From Triangularia verruculosa (taxonomy: Eukaryota; Ascomycota; Sordariomycetes; Sordariales; Podosporaceae), in assembly GCA_033296885.1 (NCBI GenBank), contig MU863889.1, forward strand, positions 310,001-374,000: DNA of 64,000 bases, read 5' to 3'. Shown here piece by piece: positions 1 through 11,261 of this stretch. Positions within the stretch are counted from its first letter, which is position 1; each line of letters opens with the position of its first letter. The notes below the pieces were generated by a model. That model was not told the DNA's origin, did no database searches, and saw only the letters and a list, made by a program, of their open reading frames with translations. The position numbers were made by a program, and so were the translations under genes.

Positions 1-2
1 TC

Positions 3-1245
3 TTGCTCCCCGGCAGTATTGTCGTCTCCCTCATCTCCTCTCGAACGGGACACTACCGCTGGGCCATCTGGTCTGGCTGGGCCATCACTTCCATCGGCTG
101 CGGCCTCCTCCACTTCTTCGACACCGACACTCCCACCCCCGTCTGGGCTGTCATCCTCGCAGTCTTCGGTATTGGTCATGGCATCCTTCTCACCAGCGTC
201 AACGTCGGCATCCAGGCTATCAGCCGGGTGGAGGACGCTGGTCGAGCAGCAGCCATGTATGCATTCATGCGCACCATGGGGATGTCTATCGGCGTCGCAG
301 TCGGCGGCACCGTCTTCCAGAATCTCATGATCAAGAAGCTTGACGATCTCGGCATGCCGGAGGAAATTGCCCACAACTCCGAAGCCTTCGTTGCTCAGAT
401 GGCAGCAATGGACCCCAACGATCCCGTCCGAGTCGGTGCTCTTGAAGCCTGTAAGCTTGTCCCCTCCTTCTTCCCAAACTCACAACTAACCCCCTCTACT
501 CCCAGACGTCGCTGGTTTCCACGGCGTATACTGGACGATAACCGGTGCTTCCGTCGCGGCTTTCTTTGTCTCTCTTTTCATGAAGCGTCACAGTATGGAC
601 AAGATGCTCGCCACAAAATTCGTGCTCGAAGGTGCCCGTACCACCAACCTCCCCACCCACTCCGCTGTCATGACTTCAGCCATCACTCAAACCACTTCTT
701 CCTCTCAAGACAAGTTTTCTCTACCGGAAACTCCCCGTCATCTTCCACCTATCTTCAAGGACTCCCCTATGCCATCTGCCTTTGACTCGGAGTCGACATA
801 CACAATGGCGAAGTCTCATGCCGACGAAGAAAAGGTCGATTCGCCTTCCCCAGAGCCGCAAGAGCTTGAGGCTCCCGTACAAGTGGAGCAAGCTGCTGTG
901 GCCTACTTTGTCGAGGCATCTGGGAGGATTGTGCCCGTGAACATCCTCCCGGAGCATCAACCTGTTTCGCAGATGGGGTCTGTTTTCGAATACAGCGGTC
1001 AACAGAAGGAGGAAGAGTACCCAAGATACCCACTTTGGGAGCCCCAACCCGGGGAGGATGACGAGATTGAGATTGATGATGATGTTTCTCCAGAGGAACT
1101 ATTTGAGCGAGCATGGGGGAATGGGTCGATACATTCTGCTTCGACGGAGGAAGAGTTGGCGGAGCAGGAGGCGGTGTTTGCTGATTTGGCGCCAGAGTGG
1201 ATGCACGAGAGGGATGAGAGGGCAGAGTCGAGAGCGGCCGTATGA
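3..1245 (+). CDS. MFS drug/H+ antiporter-type transporter, 3' part
   Basis: This is the C-terminal part of a major facilitator superfamily transporter; the 5' end lies outside the window. The visible protein has at least four hydrophobic membrane segments, the MFS-like stretch around AGRAAAMYAFMRTMGMSIG, and then a cytoplasmic tail of over 200 residues rich in Ser/Pro and acidic residues. One intron of 55 nt is inferred at 451-505 (GTAAGC...CCCAG); splicing joins the last-but-one membrane region to TITGASVAAFFVSLFMKR in frame. The stop is at 1243-1245. Fungal proteins of this type (14-segment DHA2 or 12-segment DHA1) export toxins, drugs or metabolites at the plasma membrane; the substrate cannot be told. 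The acidic tail is longer than usual for the family. The next gene is convergent. Confidence 0.85.
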
Positions 1246-1676
1246 ACAGGGCTGGGAATTGTGTGTACATGATGAATACCCGGCATTGAAGATTGGAGTT
1301 TGGATGCAAAAGTGGCTGGTATTTAGGTAGATTTGGTTGGCTTTTTCTGGCGTCATGTATTTTTATTTAGTCTCCATAGGTTGTAATGGGAACGTAATGA
1401 AAGTGAAGAACAAGAGCGATGAAATGCCTATGACAGCGCGCATAAAGTAAATAAACGAAATATTGTTCTCCGAAGTGCTTGTTTTGTAGGTAGTCTCTTT
1501 TCTTTCTATACCAGCTCTCGATGAACACTTCTCAATGAACACTCAAACTCAGATGCCAAAGGGAATTAAAAGCTCAGACAAAAACCGATTTCAGTGCTAG
1601 AATGGGTACACTTGCTTCAGGTAGTGAAAACTTCAGGTTTGTTTTGTGGGGACTTCAAATTGCATTTGAAAGTTCG
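1246..1676. other. intergenic, convergent 3' ends
   Basis: This AT-rich spacer lies between two convergent genes. I see no ORF or repeat in it that I would call; it probably holds both 3' untranslated regions. Confidence 0.5.
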
Positions 1677-3782
1677 TTAGAAATCAATGAAGAAGTTACC
1701 GGTAGCCTTGGTAGGGTTAAGAAAACTCACCTCGAATCTCAGGCGCTGATATGATTCTAGCGTTTCATTTCTCCTCCTGCTCGCCGCTAAGATTCGCGCT
1801 TCCTTCTTCTCTAGCGTATCTTCAAGGTCCCTCCTTCTTTCATCCGCATCTTGTTTTGCGTATTTCCTTTCACGCCTTTTCTGCCATTCAAAGTAGAGAG
1901 CAACAACCAGCGCGGTAAACGGTATCGTAGAGACCCAGTAGAGCCAAAAGTTTGAAGACACGACGGAGGCTGCGTCTCGGAAGTCGAAGAAGGTGGTTGA
2001 GAAGATGGACTGTAATATTCATCAAATACCTTAGTGTTACTTGGCTTTGTTGATGATGAAGTGGTGCGGACTCACTGCTAGAAATGTTCCTGGGAGGAAG
2101 ACTGCGCCGAGAAGGGCTATTCCCTTCATGGCTGTAGCTTCACGCTCGCTGGATTGAGCAAGCCGTTTCTGTTCCCCGGCCATTTGGAGGTTTAGCTTGC
2201 TTTCCCTTATCGACATTATGTTGTATAGCTCCATTCCTTGTGCGTTAGTTCTTTGATTCTCATAAACGGAGCCATGATGAGTAGGTGAGTGGCTTACAAC
2301 GCTCCTTTGTATCTCGATCCTCTGCCTTGTCGTGTTGGAGTACACCTCGATCCCATTCCACCTTTTTCTGTGCAACATCAACCTTGAAATCACCGTCCCT
2401 TGAAACTTCTCAACCGTAGCACACTTCCTTTCATCTGGCAGCATCTTCATGAAAAGCTGCGCAGCTTCCTCCATGGAGTCAATGACAACGAGGTACAAGG
2501 CCGGGCGGTTCCATAGCGTTTGAGCCTGGCATTCCATCAGGTCATGCCTCATGATGTCAAGATCGAGATTCCCATCGGAGGTCTGGTGGCCTTCTGGGTC
2601 ATCTACACGGTCTATCGAGATGGCATGCTCGATTAGACGTAGCCAATCTCGTGCGTCTCGCTGTTTCAAGTCTGCGGCTGCGGAGGATGTGTGATGGAGT
2701 TGGACCAGGGGGAGAAGCATCGCGTGTCCCAGCTCGGCGGTGCAGGCTTTGAGATGTTGGATGGTATCGGAGAGGTTGGAGCTGCCGGTCCCTTTGGCGA
2801 AACCAGTCGTCATGCTGGTTTTGAGGTTGTGGCTGAGGATGAGCTCCCAACCTCGGGTGTGGCCTTTCTTTCGTACGTCGCTTTTGCGGAAGACCATGTC
2901 TTGAATAGGTAGTAGTGAGTATGATATGGTTCTTGGGAGACTTCAACTGGTTGCCCATCTCCATAGACGCTTACGTACGTAAATAAGGGGTTCCGTCGTC
3001 CTCAATGTCCAGGGCATACCAAAAGTAGAGCCCAACAGCGGTTGACGTCTCGATGGCCATGCGAGGGAGATGCAAGGCTTTGATCATTGCTCTGTAGTTG
3101 TCATGGCTCATGCTCATATAGCTTGGAGCGAAGGTCTCGGGGTTGGTGGCGGGTACTTGGAGACTGCCAACATCACATTATCAGAGATTATATGCAGGTT
3201 TAGGCAATCCGGGACAAGAGAGAGGAGAGGTACACACATCAGTCTCATTCCAGCGAGGAGGTGGACATTTTGGGGCAACGCCACTGGAGAAAAGTTGATC
3301 TGTTGTTGAGAATCATAAGCACTGTCTGTTTGCAGGCAAACTGAAGGGCACAAAGGTCAAGGGCCGGCGGACCTGCTGAAGGAAATTATCAAATTGTTCA
3401 GGTGAAAGACCACCTTCGCTGACGTAATTGAAGCTGGAGTCCTGCGAATCCACCGGATTAGTTCTCGATTATCTTGAATACCTAACGGGATTTATGGTTG
3501 CCATACCGAGTATGAAAATATTTCCAAGTAAGATGTGGACTCGGTGATGGTTTTGAAGTTCGCGAGGCAGTTCTCGAAGGCATGGTTGTCCATGTTCACC
3601 GTCTCTTTCAAGCAAGGGCGATACAAGTTGATGCAATCGTTTCTTTCCCTTTCCAAGGTCTTTTTGCTTTGAAGTCGATCTGATGTTAGGGGCGTTATGA
3701 GTTCTTGCTAGAGACGTCAAAGTTTCTTGATCGGACCGTGTAAGCACAGATGTGTCCAGCAGATGGCTGCGACGTCGGGCAT
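1677..3782 (-). CDS. CorA-like two-helix membrane protein, eight exons
   Basis: This multi-exon gene was reconstructed from splice phases. Exons on the minus strand: 3782-3737, 3679-3507, 3441-3373, 3299-3238, 3163-2979, 2899-2298, 2228-2076, 2009-1677. All introns are 57-79 nt and the joined frame is open (about 540 aa). The conserved middle includes PETFAPSYMSMSHDNYRAM and MVFRKSDVRKKGHTRGWEL. The C-terminus carries a CorA/ZntB-like pair of helices: AMKGIALLGAVFLPGTFLA joined to SIFSTTFFDF, then FWLYWVSTIPFTALVVALYF, then a basic tail. In fungi such proteins are annotated as CorA-like from this tail alone. The GxN motif of true Mg2+ channels is absent, so ion transport is doubtful. The 3' end may splice again at a GTGAGT at 1730, giving a slightly different tail. 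Confidence 0.75.
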
Positions 3783-4360
3783 CAGTGCTGTACTGCCCCG
3801 GCGCTGTGCCGCCTTACTGCAGAGCCGCTCAACTATCTGGTACATACATATGTAATAGTCACCAGTAACCTAACCCAAACGGGCGAAGGATCATGCATTA
3901 ATGGAATGGATTGATTGTGGCACTTCCAAACAGCAATACCAAGCTGTGCAAATCTCACTGGCCAGAGCCATTCCCTTAAAAATAGTCAAGTAACAAGAAC
4001 TTTCCGAGCATTCATACGGTCAGTAGGCAAACCAACCAAAGAACTTGTCAATTATGTGCACCTTAATGACTAGCGTAAGGTATCGTAGAGTCATCTGCTT
4101 GAAGCAAAGAGTCAAGCATTTTTATTTTGCCCAGGTGACTAAGAATGAGTAAACTTTTGCTCTGATCCATTTGTCCTAATTAGGTACCTACCTACCTAAT
4201 CTTTTTGGCATTGGGGGCCATCACGAAAGACCTTTGATCAAGAAACCCAACAGGTTGTCTCGTCTCATCGCTTGCTAATAGGTACCTAGACAACGGCGCT
4301 TCTGTTGACGAAATACCTACCTAGACAAGCCAAACACGTATCTAGGTATCCGGCACAACG
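3783..4360. other. intergenic region with TAGGTACCTA-type tracts
   Basis: No gene is seen. The right half carries several TAGGTACC/TACCTACC tracts (near 4183-4200 and 4280-4350) just upstream of the 4361 gene, like those in many other spacers of this window. Confidence 0.5.
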
Positions 4361-4948
4361 ATGACCACAGTTCAAGCCCCCGACCCTGATCCAATTCCGG
4401 CCATAGTGGCCTTCCACCTCCACAGCAACGAAAAGGACCGCCACATACCTCAGAAACTGAGCGGACACATCGTCCTTCACACCGCCGACTTCCGTACATT
4501 GATAACGAACAAGTTCCAGCTATGTGAGCACCACTTGGTTGCGAACAGTTCAGCTATCTATCGCCTTAGGGACGACGAGATGACCCACAAGGCGAGACTA
4601 CAAGGTTTCGCCTGGAAGAGGACTTGGGAGATCCAGAGCGAGGAGCAGGAATGGGCGGGCGAAATTTCGAAGTATGGCTATAAGGACGACATGGATCTGT
4701 GTCATGGGGATGTAGTAAGCTGGCTCACGACGGTGTGTGTGATAGAGGTGGCGGGCTATCGGAAGACAAATGCTATTGGCGGAGGCATCTACAGGACTGT
4801 TGCGAGCTGGGCGAGGAAGGCCTGTAATGATAGTGCAGAGGCACCGAATTTTTGTCTTATTGATGGGTTGGAGAACCCGTGTGTGAGGTGGTGGAGTTGG
4901 AAGATCAAGGGGAAGGTTTATACCGGTGATCACGAGGTTTACCGATAA
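4361..4948 (+). CDS. unknown tryptophan-tail family protein, copy 1
   Basis: This is an intronless 195-aa protein that I do not recognise. It shares an ordered set of motifs with five other loci here (34.7, 36.9, 38.0, 42.2 and 43.2 kb). These are an N-terminal strand resembling F-x-L/F-x-I/L-H (here IVAFHLHSNEK), a hydrophobic stretch ending in a DF plus xxGF/xxKF pair (TADFRTLITNKF), a W-[x]-GEI motif (EWAGEISKYGY), a CVxEVxGY motif (CVIEVAGY), and a C-terminal NFCLIDG...RWWSWKIKGKVYTG. There is no signal peptide or membrane segment, so it is probably cytosolic or nuclear. It is the most distant member, about 30 kb from the others. The start codon is the first ATG after TAGGTACCTA-rich DNA. 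Confidence 0.8.
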   Translation: MTTVQAPDPDPIPAIVAFHLHSNEKDRHIPQKLSGHIVLHTADFRTLITNKFQLCEHHLVANSSAIYRLRDDEMTHKARLQGFAWKRTWEIQSEEQEWAGEISKYGYKDDMDLCHGDVVSWLTTVCVIEVAGYRKTNAIGGGIYRTVASWARKACNDSAEAPNFCLIDGLENPCVRWWSWKIKGKVYTGDHEVYR

Positions 4949-5074
4949 GGGGTAGTCCAACGTGGTAGGGGTGATGAAGTTAGAGCAGAACTAAAAAGAG
5001 AATAACAATGGACTATGAGGCGATGTCCCTGCCCCCAAGGCCACATCGATTGTTGCAACTCAGCTTACCACCCA

Positions 5075-6861
5075 TCACTTCGTATGCGCCTTGAGAACCT
5101 CATCTACAACTTCCGCAATGCCCAAGACCTTCTCCTCCTCAAATTTCCTTCCAACTATTTGCACCCCCACCGGGGCGCCGTAGAAAATCTCGGGATCGTC
5201 TGCCCATTACTTGTTAGCATCCTCCAACAATAAGAACAAGGAAAGTAAACTCACAAGCCCCCCAGTTCAACCGATCCGTCTCGCTGCTGGGCTGGTACCC
5301 CTGATCGACCACATCGACTTCTTTATCAGCCTTGATCCCATGCACGGGAACCACCACAGTGCTGTAGTTCAACATGTTGAGAACCTCAGTATACGCGATA
5401 TGGTAAAACTTCCCCGGCCTCACCGCCGCACTCGGCGCGACAGGCATGATCACCGCGTCCACCACCTCCCCATCCTCCCCAGTATTCGCATTCCAATACT
5501 CTGCATATGCATTTTCGTACGCCTTCCCTTCCAGCGTCAAGGCCTGATACTCCAACAACCCCATCGGCTGCACTCCCTCCTCTGCAGCCATAACCCCAGG
5601 TACCAGCGGCTCCCCAGATAAAGCAAGCTGTTCCCTCACGTCAGCGGAGGCATCGGCAAGGAGGATATTAAGGTGGATATTCATCGCTTCAGAATGAGAG
5701 GGTGGGTTCCAATCAACGACCCCGTGGCCAGCTTCGCGAAGGGCAGTGACGATGCGCTTCAGGCCGCGAGAGATAGGGGGGTGAGGATTGGCGATGCCGT
5801 CGGACCAGACAATTCCAAATTTCAAGGGGCGGTTCAGGGATTTGTATGACTGATAGACGTCCTCCCGGAAGGGGATTGGGACAACAGCGGGGTCTCTCAG
5901 CCATGGTTTGGTGGAGAGCGTTGACTGCAGCGCGAGGGTCACACCGGAAAGAGAACTTCCCATGAAGCCGGCGGTCGAGGGCCAGATGGTCTGGCCTGGG
6001 TTGGTGGTGGCTACATCCTTGTAAGAAACTCGATCAACGCTGGGCTTGATGGAGTAGATCCCGTTGAACGCAGCCGGAACGCGGACGCTACCACCGATGT
6101 CTGTCCCAACGCCGAGAACACTGCCGCCGAGAGCGATCAGAGCTCCCTCGCCACCGCTTGAGCCACCGCAGGAGAGCAGCTGGTTCTGCGGGTTGGGTGT
6201 TATCCCGGTGATGTTGTTGACCGTCTCTCCGAAAAAGAGTGTTTGGGGGAGGCTTGTTTTGCAGTACAGGACTGCGCCAAGAGAGAGCAGGTCGGTTGTC
6301 AGCAGGCTTTCGACTTGGTGGGTTTGGGACTCGGGGAATCCATGGTTTCTTCCAATCCAGCCGACATAAGCCATGGAGGTGTCGACGCCCTTGACATGGA
6401 ATTGGTCCTTGAGGCTGATGGGGAGGCCGTGGAGAGGGCCGATGGTGCGTTGGTTTTGTGCAAAGTAGGCGTCTAGTTCCTTTGCACGCTCTAGAGCCTT
6501 GTCAAAGAAGAATTCGAGAAGGCAGTTACCCTGAGTATATTAGAAAGGTGACACGAAACTGACAGATGGTGGCTGAACATACGATCTGGTGAGCAATGGC
6601 TGCTCTTTTGGAGAAGGCAGTGGTGACTTGGACAGCAGTGAGCTTGCCCTGTTGGATCTGGTTGACGAGTTCAACAGCATCGTAAGAGGTGATTTTGATC
6701 TCTTCATTGTCTAGAAACTGCTCGATAAAGGGGCCTGTAATGTCTCGCTGGGCTTTGGCTTTGTTGATATCGGCTGTGCTCAGCTTCCACTCCTTGGGAA
6801 TCTGATCTAGAATGCTCTGACGCTTTCCTGCAGCGCGAATCTCCCAAGATTCTGTTACCAT
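5075..6861 (-). CDS. amidase (amidase signature family)
   Basis: This enzyme of the amidase-signature superfamily hydrolyses carboxamides such as acetamide or fatty-acid amides. Exons: 6861-6583, 6530-5255, 5199-5075; introns of 52 and 55 nt; joined length 559 aa, normal for fungal amidases. The Ser-cisSer-Lys triad is visible: Lys134 in GLPISLKDQF, Ser217 in CGGSSGGEG and Ser241 in GTDIGGSVRVPA (my numbering, which happens to match FAAH for the two serines). The C-terminus has the usual GAPVGVQIVGRKFEEEKVL. No signal peptide is seen, so it is probably cytosolic. The substrate is not predictable; the closest general type is the fungal acetamidase/general amidase group. Confidence 0.92.
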
Positions 6862-7193
6862 GTTGATACTGATATTAAAAGACAGCCGAGAGGTTGATTA
6901 AACATACCAAGATGCTATGGTGAAGGGAAGAAGAGGCGAACACGGCAGTTATACGGGTATCTTATGCCAAAGAACACGCGGAATGCAATTCTATTCCCCG
7001 AATTGTACTAGCAGAGCAGGAAACGGTTGTGAAGATCCGTACATCATTCTCATGCTCTGTAACCACCCCAATGCAGCTAGATGCTTGGATGCAAGCCGCT
7101 CTCACCAACCAACTGGCTGCCAAGGCGTTTGGCATTGCGAATGCAAGTTAGCGCGGCCCCGCCGTGGTGGATGCCTGCTGTCAACTTGAGGGG
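6862..7193. other. intergenic, upstream of the amidase
   Basis: This is the promoter side of the amidase, bounded on the right by the inverted-repeat element. Nothing else is recognised; a short ORF here has no supporting features. Confidence 0.4.
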
Positions 7194-7426
7194 CACGTCC
7201 TGGACAAAATAACTGGCACTGCAAAGTGGGAATACAACATTGAAAGATGGTCAAAAGGCTATGAAAGATAGTTAAAAGGCCTAAAGAAATATCGAGAATA
7301 CTTTAAGAGATACTCTTAAAGTGTTAAATGATAGTGACAAGCCTTAAAAAGATAGTTGATAGGCCCTTTTCTACTATTCTCAAGGTGTGATCCTGGCTTG
7401 AAGTACCAATTATTTTGTCCACGACG
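7194..7426 (+). mobile_element. MITE-like inverted-repeat element, copy A
   Basis: This non-coding element of about 233 bp has terminal inverted repeats: the left end reads CGTCCTGGACAAAATAACTG and the reverse complement of the right end reads CGTCGTGGACAAAATAATTG. The inside is AT-rich with repeats of the type AAAGATAGTTAAAAGGCC. A second, oppositely oriented copy lies at 41752-42006. No transposase is encoded, so movement would need a source elsewhere. I could not identify a clean target-site duplication. Confidence 0.7.
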
Positions 7427-7534
7427 AGTAAGGGGCTAAGTTGGAATCTCCAAACGCGTGAGTTTGAGTCCTTGTCCACTGAAACCCTTTCTCACTTAGA
7501 AATCATCAAGCTTAGGTACCTAAGAGGTATCACC

Positions 7535-8434
7535 ATGGCCATCTCCCCACCGAAACTAATCCCAGACAAGGACTTTGACTTTATAACCTATCCAGGCGCG
7601 CCAGAAGACCCACCACGCTTTGAGTTGAAAGCCAGCTCAACGTGGATGTACTGTGGGCCTTTGCTGCATCTCGACGGCATCGACGCCCCAAAAAAGCTTG
7701 ACGGACTTCAAGATGACGCATTCAACTCCTGGAAGGAGTATACCCTCACTCAAGATACCCAGCACTTACTACTTCCACGTCTGGTTCCTTTCCTCAAAGC
7801 TGTCGAGGAGTATCTAGTCGAACACGGCTTCCACCACTACTGGCTCGCCATCCGTGCGTCCAAACCCAACCATGAGTTTGACGTGACCCGGTGGCACACA
7901 GATGAGAACTTCTACAACCCATCTCTCAGCTCCCAGACAAGAGGCATGTGGAAGCTCTGCACCACACTGCAAGGACCTGGGACGTTATTTGCGGTCGACG
8001 GCGATCATGCGAGAGAACTTCTGAACGGCGCCAAGGCCAGAGGCGAAGAGAGGCTGAGAAAAGATCCGACTCATGTGTGTGTTTTGGTTGGGTGCGGCAA
8101 CTGTGGGCGGACGACGTGCGAGATTCGGGAGGAGATGAGAGATGGATTGGCTGACAAGGAGGTCAGACAGTCGATCGCGAACAAGGAAATGGTCTTCTTC
8201 AGGGTTGGAGCGTTGGAGGGAGCGGTGCATTCGGAGCCTCCTATCGATAGTGATAGGATCTTCATCAATGTCATTCCTGGTGAACCGGCGCAGTTGATGG
8301 AGCTGACAGAGCGGTGGGGCATGAAGTATCCGAGGTCTTGGAGTTTGGGTGTTCCGTTGGTATTTGGTGGTGACGAGCGGAGGAACAGTTCAAGGTTTAA
8401 GGCAGCCCAAAATGGTGGTTTTTGGGAAGATTGA
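7535..8434 (+). CDS. unknown protein with a 2-oxoglutarate-oxygenase-like residue pattern
   Basis: This is an intronless 299-aa protein. The first ATG in frame is at 7535; the open frame continues upstream into the right end of the inverted-repeat element but without an ATG. I see RWHTDENFY (His121, Asp123), GPGTLFAVDGDH around residue 150, and FFRVGALEGAVHSEPP (His232) followed by DRIFINVIPG (Arg241). The H-x-D...H...R order fits Fe(II)/2-oxoglutarate-dependent oxygenases, where these residues bind iron and the cosubstrate. A CxxC-x(4)-C cluster (GCGNCGRTTC, residues 187-195) sits between them and is unusual. The family assignment is inference from the motif only. There is no signal peptide. 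TAGGTACC tracts lie on both sides. Confidence 0.7.
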   Translation: MAISPPKLIPDKDFDFITYPGAPEDPPRFELKASSTWMYCGPLLHLDGIDAPKKLDGLQDDAFNSWKEYTLTQDTQHLLLPRLVPFLKAVEEYLVEHGFHHYWLAIRASKPNHEFDVTRWHTDENFYNPSLSSQTRGMWKLCTTLQGPGTLFAVDGDHARELLNGAKARGEERLRKDPTHVCVLVGCGNCGRTTCEIREEMRDGLADKEVRQSIANKEMVFFRVGALEGAVHSEPPIDSDRIFINVIPGEPAQLMELTERWGMKYPRSWSLGVPLVFGGDERRNSSRFKAAQNGGFWED

Positions 8435-8951
8435 GTACCTAGGTAAGTACAGTTTGGGGGTACAAAAGGTAAGGTAGGTAGGTAGGTAGGTTGTCTGGTT
8501 CAGCTATGTTGAGGTGAAAGTTGGATTGATTTAGGTACCTGGTGCGTCGGGATGTTCGAGAATGACGATAAGGAAATGGCTAATTCCTGAAAATTCTTTA
8601 GAGGACCTAACCAAGTTCTTCAGCGAGAGCACCGTTGACTTGGAGAAGCTGAAAATGGCTGTTGAATTTGGTACGGTTAAAAGAGTATTCAATAGTGTTG
8701 AGCGAGGCAGCCAATGAGAGCCTTGTGATAAAGCCATGCTGAGCGACATGAGCAATGACGATTTACCCCGCCTGGGCTCTTTTCTCCAGGCAGCCTCTGC
8801 AGAAGCTGCCGGCCACTGGCAGATTTGGCGGCCGCAGCAGACGGCCTCCTTTCATCCAACCAAAGCTGTACATGCTACCGAAATCTCAACATGATGTTCT
8901 CTTCGTCTTTCCTTCGACAACCACTGCAACTTCACGCTCTGTTTCCATACC
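8435..8951. other. spacer with an AGGT microsatellite
   Basis: A run of AGGT units lies at about 8467-8492, with TAGGTACCTGG near 8534. The rest is the presumed promoter of the HET gene, with no supported ORF. Confidence 0.5.
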
Positions 8952-10712
8952 ATGCGACTCATCAACACCAATAACGGCCAGTTTGAGGAGTTCATTGGCA
9001 CTGACATCCCACCATTTGCCATTCTCTCACATACCTGGGAAGATGGCGAGGTGTCGCTAGCTGACATGAAGAGCGGAAGATATCAGATGTTTCGGAGCAA
9101 GAAGGGCTACAAGAAGATCGATATGACCTGCCGGATGGCCAAAAAGGACGGATACCAGTACGCCTGGGTAGACACCTGTTGCATCGACAAGTCCAGCAGC
9201 GCCGAGCTCACCGAGGCCATCAATTCCATGTACCAGTGGTATCAGCGGTCCTCGGTCTGTTACGTCTTCCTTTCCGACCTGCCACCACCACGTGTTGCTC
9301 CTCTGGAGGTTGCCCTTCCCCGATGCCGGTGGTTCACGCGTGGGTGGACTCTTCAGGAGCTCATTGCCCCCGAGAACGTGATATTTTTCGACAGGGATTG
9401 GAAAGACAGGGGCGATAAAGAAACACTGATAGACCACCTTGTTTCCATCACTGGCATCAACAAGGGAATCTTGAGACATACGCAGTCCTTGTCAAGCATG
9501 TCGGTTGCGCAAAAGATGAGTTGGGCGGCTTCAAGGAACACAACACGAATAGAAGACACAGCATATTGCTTGCTTGGGCTCTTCAATGTCAATATGACGC
9601 TACTATACGGCGAAGGCACCAAGGCATTTCGGCGCTTGCAAGAGGAGATTATGAAATACACGGCCGATTTCAGCATATTTGCCTGGAGAGTACCGCCAGA
9701 AACCAAGACGAAAATGCACCCTGGTGCCCGAGTGTATTGCGGCGTCCTCGCTGAATCGCCCCTCTATTTCGCCGGATCCAAGACCCTCATAAAACTACCC
9801 CGGGACGGCGACTGGCGAGATTTCTCCATGACCAACAGCGGTGTCAAGATACAATGTCAGGTGCTCTCGGACCCTATCAAAGGCAAACGAGCCTACTCTT
9901 ATGTGCTGCCTCTCAACTGTTCAGATATCAAGAGACCCATTGGCATTCGGCTACGAAAGTGCGGCCCTGACAGATTTGTAAGGGAGAATCCATGGGAGCT
10001 TATTGAGTATGAAACCATCTTCTGGCCGAACGTGCCAAGAGTGCGGTACTTGCTCACAGAACTGGCCGATGTTGAGGCCCGTGTCATTCCTGAAGCCCTC
10101 ACAGACATGAGACACCTGATAGCACAATGTCGAAGACACGCACTGTTAATCGACTATCCGCTTGAAATGGATATCTATGACGCTTGGCCATGGAGTCGAT
10201 GCGACGATGAAGACCGGGCCTTTTTTGTGACTGGTGATGGACCGTGGGACTCGGGCTCGATGAAATTCACGGTGAAGATTGATATTCCACCGGACTTGAA
10301 CTTGCAAAACAAGAAGACAGTCGAATTCGAGGTGATGTTCTACGCTCTCGGGTGGTCATCAGCAGACATCAACCAGGTACAATGCAGCTTGTTGGAGTAT
10401 CAGCAGCACTCAGTCGCGTTGAATGCTACACACACCCAGATAGGGGGCTGGGACCACAACCGATACCAGCTGACGGAGGTTTTGATTCATCACAAGGTTC
10501 CTAGAGTATCGGCCGTGGTTCATCAAGTTGAAGGTACAGATTTGGTTGTGCTGGTATCATACGCACTGGTCTGGGTACGAAACCCGCACATTTGCCGCAA
10601 CTATTTCTGGAAAGTAGAGTTCTCTTGCAAGGTGTACAGACGAAAAGATCTTTCGAGTGATGCGGTGAAACATGGGCAGTGGGGCCAAAACATATTCCCA
10701 CCATGTCACTGA
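8952..10712 (+). CDS. HET-domain (heterokaryon incompatibility) protein
   Basis: This intronless 586-aa protein begins with MRLINTNNGQFEEF, the standard start of the HET-D/HET-E/HET-R-like class. HET block 1 is FAILSHTWEDGEVSLADM (from about residue 22), block 2 is YAWVDTCCIDKSSSAELTEA (from about 73), and block 3 is RWFTRGWTLQELIAPENVIF (from about 124). After it come EDTAYCLLGLFNVNMTLLYG and a C-terminal region without recognised repeats. HET domains trigger cell death when incompatible fungal individuals fuse, or act in innate-immune-like recognition. No NACHT/WD40 or ankyrin partner is fused here, so it may be a stand-alone effector. The single uninterrupted exon and intact blocks suggest a functional gene. 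Confidence 0.93.
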   Translation: MRLINTNNGQFEEFIGTDIPPFAILSHTWEDGEVSLADMKSGRYQMFRSKKGYKKIDMTCRMAKKDGYQYAWVDTCCIDKSSSAELTEAINSMYQWYQRSSVCYVFLSDLPPPRVAPLEVALPRCRWFTRGWTLQELIAPENVIFFDRDWKDRGDKETLIDHLVSITGINKGILRHTQSLSSMSVAQKMSWAASRNTTRIEDTAYCLLGLFNVNMTLLYGEGTKAFRRLQEEIMKYTADFSIFAWRVPPETKTKMHPGARVYCGVLAESPLYFAGSKTLIKLPRDGDWRDFSMTNSGVKIQCQVLSDPIKGKRAYSYVLPLNCSDIKRPIGIRLRKCGPDRFVRENPWELIEYETIFWPNVPRVRYLLTELADVEARVIPEALTDMRHLIAQCRRHALLIDYPLEMDIYDAWPWSRCDDEDRAFFVTGDGPWDSGSMKFTVKIDIPPDLNLQNKKTVEFEVMFYALGWSSADINQVQCSLLEYQQHSVALNATHTQIGGWDHNRYQLTEVLIHHKVPRVSAVVHQVEGTDLVVLVSYALVWVRNPHICRNYFWKVEFSCKVYRRKDLSSDAVKHGQWGQNIFPPCH

Positions 10713-11261
10713 TGGCAGAATACAAGGAGCTCAGAAGTTGCAAATGAAACATGCATTATAAACGCTGAGAGAACCAATGAATATCTAAAGATCTAGAAAT
10801 GTCTCTAACTACATTGCTTTCGCTCACCGAATATCCGCCGTTGATACCATTTGACCTTTGCTGATGTCAATGTTGAAGCTGATGTCAATGTTGCTCAAAC
10901 AGTCGAACATTACTAGCGTGCGACAACAACCCTAACTTTGACGCGCGGCTTCTGCTTTGATAGTGCCGTATCACAGGGAAGACCCTGAATCATGCGGCTG
11001 GGTTGCAAGGGCGGCCCTGTGGTTGGTATTTGCAGCAGATCAGCACTTGTTTATCAATATGGCATAGAACTATGGCAATCCCGTGTTGCAGATGATGGCA
11101 GTTACCTATTCCACACTCATGAGTTATGCTCAACTGTGCAGGTAGCTAGGTACCCTTCCCTTGATAACCATCAGCCTCAGGATGAAAGATTTCGATTTAA
11201 ACTCAATATGCTAACCATGATATCGAAGCGGAGAGGCGATAGACTCGTCGCATATAAGGGA
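10713..11261. other. intergenic between the HET and F-box genes
   Basis: I see no gene. The spacer has one TAGGTACC tract near 11150 and ordinary AT-rich sequence; the two flanking genes are convergent. Confidence 0.4.
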
